From Microstegium vimineum (taxonomy: Eukaryota; Streptophyta; Magnoliopsida; Poales; Poaceae): 64,000 bases of DNA. Position 1 is the stretch's first letter, and every line of letters starts with the position of its first letter. This document shows positions 58,481 to 64,000 of the stretch, piece after piece. Under the pieces are notes generated by a model. The model worked only from the letters and a program-made list of their open reading frames with translations, was not told where the DNA came from and made no database searches. The stretch spans positions 496,001 through 560,000 of the forward strand of contig CM039126.1 in assembly GCA_022036555.1 (NCBI GenBank). The letters are read 5' to 3'. The translations under genes were made by a program, and so were the position numbers.

Positions 58481-58665
58481 AGGGCATGCATGCATGCTAG
58501 TAGTCAATAATAGCCAGATTTATGTAAAAATCCTTCCTAGCATCGAATGAATTTCCTGCCAGCAGGTTCTTTTCGTGCTAGCTGCTGAAGATTTATACTA
58601 CTACACAACTAACTAACTACATACCACTCACTGGGTGTATTCGAGTGGTGGAAACCTGCCCAAGT

Positions 58666-59971
58666 CTAAAAGATGAACAGGAGATAGGGCCTCAACGTAC
58701 AGTACAGCACAAAGAACTCATCGAACTCCTCAGAGTCCTCGCATCTAATGGGGCCTGAAGCCCGCTGGTTATCTAGGACGAAAATGGAGAGACGCCCTCT
58801 GTTGGTACGGCAGTACGCGAAACATACGACGGCATGCATTGCGGCGTTTGGATCATCGTCCATCACCTGCTTCCGGTTCTCGCGGGGGCAGCCTCGGAAG
58901 ACGGCGGGGGCCCGGCTGCTTCCCGGGACGACGAATGTGTCGAAGAACTGTGATGTCGCAAAGAGCGTGCCGATGCACGGGCCACCCTCGTACAGGATCC
59001 GCGCCGCTGTCTCGGCGGTGAGCCCGCCACCGCCATCGTGGCCGTACTGCTCGACGTCCTTCAACGGCAGGAAGAATGGCGCCGGCGGGGCGGCGTTGGT
59101 GGTGCGAGCCCCGCCGATCCGCTGCATCACCGCCAAGACGCGTTCCATGCCCAACGCGCCCCGGTTTGGCGCCCATGTCCGCTCGTTCTCGCCGGATGAG
59201 GGGTTCCACACTTTGTCGCGGAAGCACGCCTGCCGGAGCCTCCGGGGCGCAGCGGCTCTGCAGACGAAAGTTCCTGCCCCGTGCTCGGCCTCGAACTTCC
59301 GGCGATGCCTCGCCTCCACGCACACGGTCGCTGCGACCAGAGCGCAGGTGCCTGCAATGCAATTACGTACGGTTACTCGCTCAATTTTCCGGCCGGCCGG
59401 CGTTTGGATCAATCGGAGGCTCGGAGCTCTCAAACGACTTACCCGGAATGGTCTGGGCCATGGGGTAACCCATGACCTCCCACCAGCTGAACGCAGGCGG
59501 CACAGCGTCGGCAGAATAGTCGTCATCGGCAGCGCCGCCGCGCAGGCGCAGCGGCCGGTACGCAGCGCACACCTCGACCACGTCGCCGTAGTGTTGCTCA
59601 TCCTCGCCGCCGCCGTCTCCGCCCAGAAATCCGAGAGCCGCGTGCCGACTCCCGAGCTCCTCCACCCGTCTTCCAATGCCTCCGACGTCCAACAGCAGCC
59701 GCACGCTCCCGGGCTCCACCGGGAACATCCACATCCCCGCGTGCCAGTGCTGGTGGTGGAGAGGGGAGGCGCCGACGACGGGGTAATTTCTTGATGGCAC
59801 GGGGTCGGCGCCGTGGAGGAAGAAGAAGAACCCGCCGTCCCGGGTGCGAATGCTGCCGACTCCAATCCATTCCCCGTCGCCGAGAGCACGGCTAAGCACC
59901 GTCCCAATGTCCTGCTGCGGCGGGGGCGGCATGAGCAGCTGCCGTGGAGGCGTGGTCTCGATCGGAAGCAT
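58666..59971 (-). CDS. Divergent papain-like (C1A-type) protein, two exons
   Basis: Exon 1 is 59443-59971 and exon 2 is 58666-59351 on the minus strand. Exon 1 ends in phase 1 at ATTCCG-G/GTAAG and exon 2 follows GCAG, giving about 404 residues. The start MLPIETTPPRQLLMPPPP (ATG 59969-59971) is chosen because no ATG lies further upstream in frame. Exon 1 has GVGSIRTRDGGFFFFLHGAD and HWHAGMWMFPVEPGSVRLLL. Exon 2 has TCALVAATVCVEARHRRKFE, then TAETAARILYEGGPCIGTLF, AMHAVVCFAYCRTNRGRLSI and FVLDNQRASG. Order and spacing suggest a papain fold: Cys in the TCALVAAT helix, His in AMHAVV, Asn in LDNQ. The match is by pattern and is an inference, and the usual GSCWAF text is not kept. A broken paralogue lies at 52934-53640. 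A TTTAAA box lies about 200 bases upstream (near 60172-60178). Confidence 0.6.
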
Positions 59972-61850
59972 TTCTTTCGCCCGTCCGTCCCGAGGTCGTC
60001 GGCGGGGTACGATCAATGTCTTTATCACCGGTGGTGACTGGTGCGGCGTCCTCTCGATCGGGGATGTTTCTTGTCTTCTTGATATCCTTTCTTTACCCTG
60101 CTACGAGGAGAAGAGGCGACAGGCGAGGAAGAAGAGAAGAGGCGGGCTAGGCGAGAGAGCGGCAGGAGCGGGGTTTAAATGCAGCCGGACTGCGCAAGTC
60201 GGTTGTATTATAGGTGGGGCCATCAGTCAGCCACAGGGAGTCCAGGACTCCAGGTAGATGGCAGATGTGGGGTTTTTTTTTTCTTCAAATCAAAATAATA
60301 TTATTTTAACGAATATCAGCAAATATAGTTAATGTTATATGAAAACTGCATGTATTGAGAACCTACATTAACACCTGTAAAAACGTCAGTGCCCTAATAA
60401 AATCAACTGAACTATATTCGTAATCCAATGCTGATATCACACGTCAACTAATTAAGTTAGGTGTGTCCTGGTAAGATCATCAAGCCCTATCGGCTCTCCA
60501 TTTACCGATAGAAGTCGACCATGATAATATGCTCTGCATGATGATGGGCATGGTGCAATTTATCCTTGTTAGCTGTTGTAGTGCCGATAGCACGTTAATG
60601 CACGACTAGTCGCGCTTTAGGGTAGCGGTGACCACAAACTGTTCTTCTTCCTTGGCCATCTACGCTCTCACCTCGCATCTTCCTCGGCCTAGCATGCCCT
60701 ACCCTCGCCTTCAGTTCCTCCTCCCCTACCAGGCTACCACACCTCGCCTAGTGGCGCTCTCGATATTGGTTGCTTGTTTACCGTCCAACCCCAAGACACC
60801 ATCTCTCCATCTACTAATCTCAATTGGAGAAGGGTGGCACCTGACCTTTGCGCCTGTTGCGAGCTCTTCCCAACCAGTTGTCTCCCATCGCCCGCACAAC
60901 GCACGCCTCCCTTAACTTGCCACCACCATGGGGCCAGCCGCTACCACTGCCCCCTCACTTCTAAGGCCGCTTGCCACTGAGCCCCATAATCCCTGGAACT
61001 CTAACACCAACGAGCTTGTCTCCGACAACGATGGCAGCTATGAAAGGCAGACCATCGGGGTCCACCGGCCTCATGGATTGTGTGGGATCTTCGCCCGCTC
61101 CCCCTCTCTTTTGACGACCTGCTAGTCCTGCCAACTGTTGCTGCACTCGAGCTCCGTTACCTCACCCGTCATCACACGAGCCAAGCCCCCAACGTGTTTA
61201 GCTGCCAACATCATTTTTATTTCTATTAGCTTCAAATGATAATTGTATTACAATTACTATGACAATATAACATTTCTTCTAACAATAATACTAGTGTAGC
61301 ATAATAGTATTATCACAATTTATTAAAATATTTGAAATATATAATGTAGTGTTGTTGCATATACTTAAATAAATTATAAAATTTTGGTAAAATTAGTAAA
61401 GAAGACACTACTTTTGTGCATGTATTGGGATGTGATCGTTTTAGGATAATGAAGGTGGGCACGACATCCGCTTTATTGTGTAATGGGGATGCAACCGGAC
61501 GTGGGTTGTCCGCAAGCCCACCAGGCCTGCCCCGCTAAAAGAAAAGCCTCCTATCACGGGCTCGGGTGCTTCCTTTTGTATCACGGGCTGAAGCAGACAA
61601 GCTCCAAGGCCCATTATGTGGATTGAAGAACGGCAGAGCTGGGCCGGGGGTACGGATGGGAACGCCCGGTGCGCACGGAGGCATCAGTCTCACGATTTTC
61701 GTCCCTAAACTTTTGGATTTGTCCACTTTAATCCAAAAAAAAAATACATTTGTGGGTCGATCTCGTCCACCCCACTTCAAAACTGCAACATATGACTATT
61801 TTGCCTTTAAGGAAGTATAAAAGTAGGCTATCCCTATAACTTTCGTTCTA
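59972..61850. other. Upstream and intergenic region right of the papain-like gene
   Basis: No further gene is supported. Short open frames at 60.6-61.1 kb are Pro/Ser/His-rich without known domains. The section from about 61200 on is strongly AT-rich. A GTATCACGGGCTGAAGCAG word near 61578 recurs in the inverted-repeat arms. Confidence 0.5.
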
Positions 61851-61869
61851 TTTTTTAATAATTCTTTTT

Positions 61870-62470
61870 TGACTAATTTTATAAAGAATACTAATATTTA
61901 TGATATCTAATTAATATTATTAGATAAATAATTAAATTTATTTTCATGATAAATTTATTTGAAAATATAAATGTTGTATGTTTTACGACATAATTAGTAT
62001 CATTAGATAAATGATTGGTTATATTTTGTAATAAATTTATTTAAAGATTTAAATGGTGTATATATTTTAGTCAAATTTATGGTATGAAAAAAGACAATTA
62101 TTTTGAGAAAGAGTGATTTGAATGATCGCACAAAAGCTGACAAATTGTTTCTTCGTTCAGCCTCTCTCTCAAGTTTGCACAAGATCGATTCAACTCTCAC
62201 AAACAAACTCAAATTACATTGATTCCCAAAAAAGAAAACTCAAATTACATTGTCGATTTTGTATCACGGGCTCAAGCAGGCAAAACACCCACAAAACACC
62301 CACAAGACCACTGTCCGGTTAGCGAATCGGCAGCCAATATATATAACATATCTTCTGTCGGAGACAATTACGGGGTTTCGAAATCGACAGTGATTTTATA
62401 AGTAATTCTTGTTTAGCGTTAGTTTACTTTTGATCATTTCATTTACTTTAGGCAATGTTTGGATCTGCCG
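61870..62470. repeat. Left arm of a very large inverted repeat
   Basis: Blocks here recur in reverse complement on the right. These include TAGTATCATTAGATAAA, ATAAATTTATTTAAA, GAATGATCGCACA, TTGTTTCTTCGTTCAG, CTCAAATTACATTGTCG, GTATCACGGGCTCAAGCAGG, CACTGTCCGGTTAG, CTGTCGGAGACAATT, TTTCGAAATCG and TTTTGATCATTTCATTTAC. No coding frame crosses the arm. Confidence 0.85.
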
Positions 62471-62882
62471 CCAGTCACAAAGAAAGAAAGAAAGAAATGA
62501 TAAGAACAAGGCATGCTGTAAAAGGTCGGGAAGAATTGAAACTGACTGAATGAATGAATGAAGAAACTGAATGAAGAGTACAGAGGAGACAGCTAGGAGC
62601 TTTGATAGACGAGAGGAAACTGAATGAAGAAGAAAGGTGAAGCTGGCCAGCACGGACTTGGTCGCAGACGCCGGAGCAAGCAAGCAAGTGTGGTACGGTA
62701 CTTTGTCCAATAGCCCACATGTAATGCAATGCAATGAAACTCGATCATATCCAACGTAGCAGTCAGTCATTGATTTATGGAATCGCCCCCAACCAAACAC
62801 ACGAAAAAAAAGTAGTAAGAAGGTCAAGTATGTAGGAAAGATCATTCAAAGATACCGACGTTGGAAGCTTCCCACTCGCCTA

Positions 62883-63090
62883 CTCCCTCTGTTTAAAATG
62901 TAAATATACGTCGCTTTCGTTTTTCCGAAAAACAATTTTAATAAAATATATAACATTTATAATACATAACTAGTATTATTGTAAATATTTTTTAATCTAA
63001 ATTTTTAATAAATTTATTTTAAGATATAAATATTATATGTATTTTCTACAAACAGCGGAAACAATAAATATCAATTATGGGAGGAGGGAG
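62883..63090. mobile_element. Stowaway-like MITE in the inverted-repeat spacer
   Basis: It is 208 bp with ends CTCCCTCTGT and GGAGGAGGGAG, flanked by TA on both sides (62881-62882 and 63091-63092). It is AT-rich. The termini are diverged from the Stowaway consensus but recognisable. Confidence 0.7.
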
Positions 63091-63185
63091 TATCTAGCTA
63101 GACAATAATCACATTGCATACTTACCAAGAGTCAAGATAAGCCACCCGTTTTGCGTTTCAAAGTCCAGCGCAACGTGCCGTATAG

Positions 63186-63325
63186 ATGTTTGGCAAATGG
63201 GTTACGAAAGTAATGATTGGGAAAGGGAAATGGATGAATTACTAGGATTGAATGAGGTATGAGAATGAATGAGTAGAATTAAATGAAGTGTGGGATATTA
63301 TTTCCCTATCCCATTTGCCAAACAT
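63186..63325. mobile_element. Small inverted-repeat element, possible MITE
   Basis: ATGTTTGGCAAATGGG (63186-63201) and its exact reverse complement (63310-63325) bound a 140-bp stretch. No clear target duplication is seen. Its right end overlaps the start of the right arm, and the left arm ends in the same AATGTTTGG word, so the element may mark where the arms diverge. Confidence 0.5.
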
Positions 63326-64000
63326 TACCTAAAGTAAATGAAATGATCAAAAGTAAACGAACGCTACACCAGAATATAAAATCACTGCCGATTTCGAAAC
63401 CCCCGGAATTGTCTCCGACAGAAGATTATATTGGCTGCCGATTCCCTAACCGGACAGTGATCAATTGAGTATCACTGGTGGGGGTGGGCCACCATTGCTG
63501 TTTTTTTTTTTTTTTTTTTTTTTTTGAAATTCACCATTGCTGGTTGAAGCTTTGACCCGGCAGTGCGTGCCACTCGCGGCACCACTGCTTACATGCCGGT
63601 TTAATTTGTGTCATGTCTGTCCAAGCATGACTCAACATGCGGGCCGCTAGACCATGTAGATGTAGTCTTGAGATCTCTTAGCCACCGGGGGCCTTGTGGG
63701 TGTTTTGCGGCCTGCTTGAGCCCGTTATACAAAATCGACAATGTAATTTGAGTTTGTGTGTGAGAATTGAATCGTTCTTGTGCAAAGTTGAGAGAGAAGC
63801 TGAACGAAGAAACAATTTTTCAGGTTCTGTGCGATCATTCAAATCCCTCTGTCTCAAAGTAAATTTGACCGAATTTATAGAAAATATATACATCATTTAA
63901 ATTTTTAAATAAATTTATTATAAAATAAACTCTTTTATCTAATGATACTGATTGTGTATTTAAGTTTGGCTAGATTTGTAAAAAATACATACAACATATA
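63290..64000. repeat. Right arm of the very large inverted repeat, truncated by the window end
   Basis: Bases about 63311-63470 are the reverse complement of about 62310-62470, and about 63690-64000 the reverse complement of about 61860-62300. Between them about 220 bases (63470-63690) with a T run of about 27 are absent from the left arm and look like an insertion. The pairing continues to the last base of the window. Confidence 0.85.

Noticed and set aside
58666..59907. Single 413-codon minus-strand frame as the full papain-like gene
   Set aside because: Its first half is a shifted frame through exon 1 and the intron. Splicing 59443-59971 to 58666-59351 gives coherent protein text in both exons.

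Overview
This is a plant nuclear window, almost certainly from a grass (Poaceae). The reasons are GC-rich monocot-type coding exons, several intron-containing genes with grass-like products, and Stowaway, Tourist-like and hAT-type non-autonomous elements. It also holds a Tat-lineage Ty3/Gypsy element carrying the antisense Transposase_28 gene that is characteristic of such elements in grasses. The species cannot be fixed from the sequence alone.

Layout from left to right. (1) 1-3.4 kb: a foldback hAT-type element next to a DUF819 membrane-protein gene on the + strand. (2) 3.43-19.33 kb: a complete 15.9-kb Gypsy element on the minus strand, with 5-bp target duplications, inserted between the converging DUF819 and RPL9 genes. 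(3) 20.0-21.8 kb: an intact three-exon gene for cytosolic 60S ribosomal protein L9, minus strand, with telo-box and site II promoter motifs. (4) 21.9-27.0 kb: AT-rich intergenic DNA with a Tourist-like element and a tandem duplication of about 0.69 kb. (5) 27.01-32.35 kb: a complete but mutated Copia element. (6) 33.5-34.0 kb: a second copy of the foldback hAT element. (7) 36.1-37.8 kb: an intact WAT1-related/EamA transporter gene, + strand. (8) 38.7-41.3 kb: a leaf-type ferredoxin-NADP+ reductase gene, minus strand, with a one-base insertion in exon 2. (9) 42.5-44.8 kb: an intact CRAL-TRIO (Sec14-like) gene, minus strand, with a Stowaway in intron 1 and a 62-bp duplication across a splice donor. 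(10) 45.1-46.3 kb: two further hAT-type elements with perfect 8-bp target duplications. (11) 46.87-51.41 kb: a 4.5-kb solo LTR. (12) 51.4-60 kb: a gene-relic zone. It holds a repetitive hypothetical ORF, a broken papain-like paralogue and its intact-looking two-exon relative, LTR fragments, a partial mitochondrial-type trnfM, and unidentified multi-exon gene relics. (13) 61.9-64.0 kb: a very large inverted repeat that runs off the window.

The host genes do not form a pathway. RPL9 is cytosolic translation, FNR is photosynthetic electron transfer, CRAL-TRIO is probably plastid-targeted, and WAT1-like and DUF819 are membrane proteins. Most of the structure comes from transposable elements inserted between and inside genes. 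The points most worth a second look are the giant inverted repeat, the divergent papain-like pair, the frameshift in FNR, the exon 1/2 junction of DUF819, the duplicated splice donor, and the spliced antisense gene in the Gypsy element.
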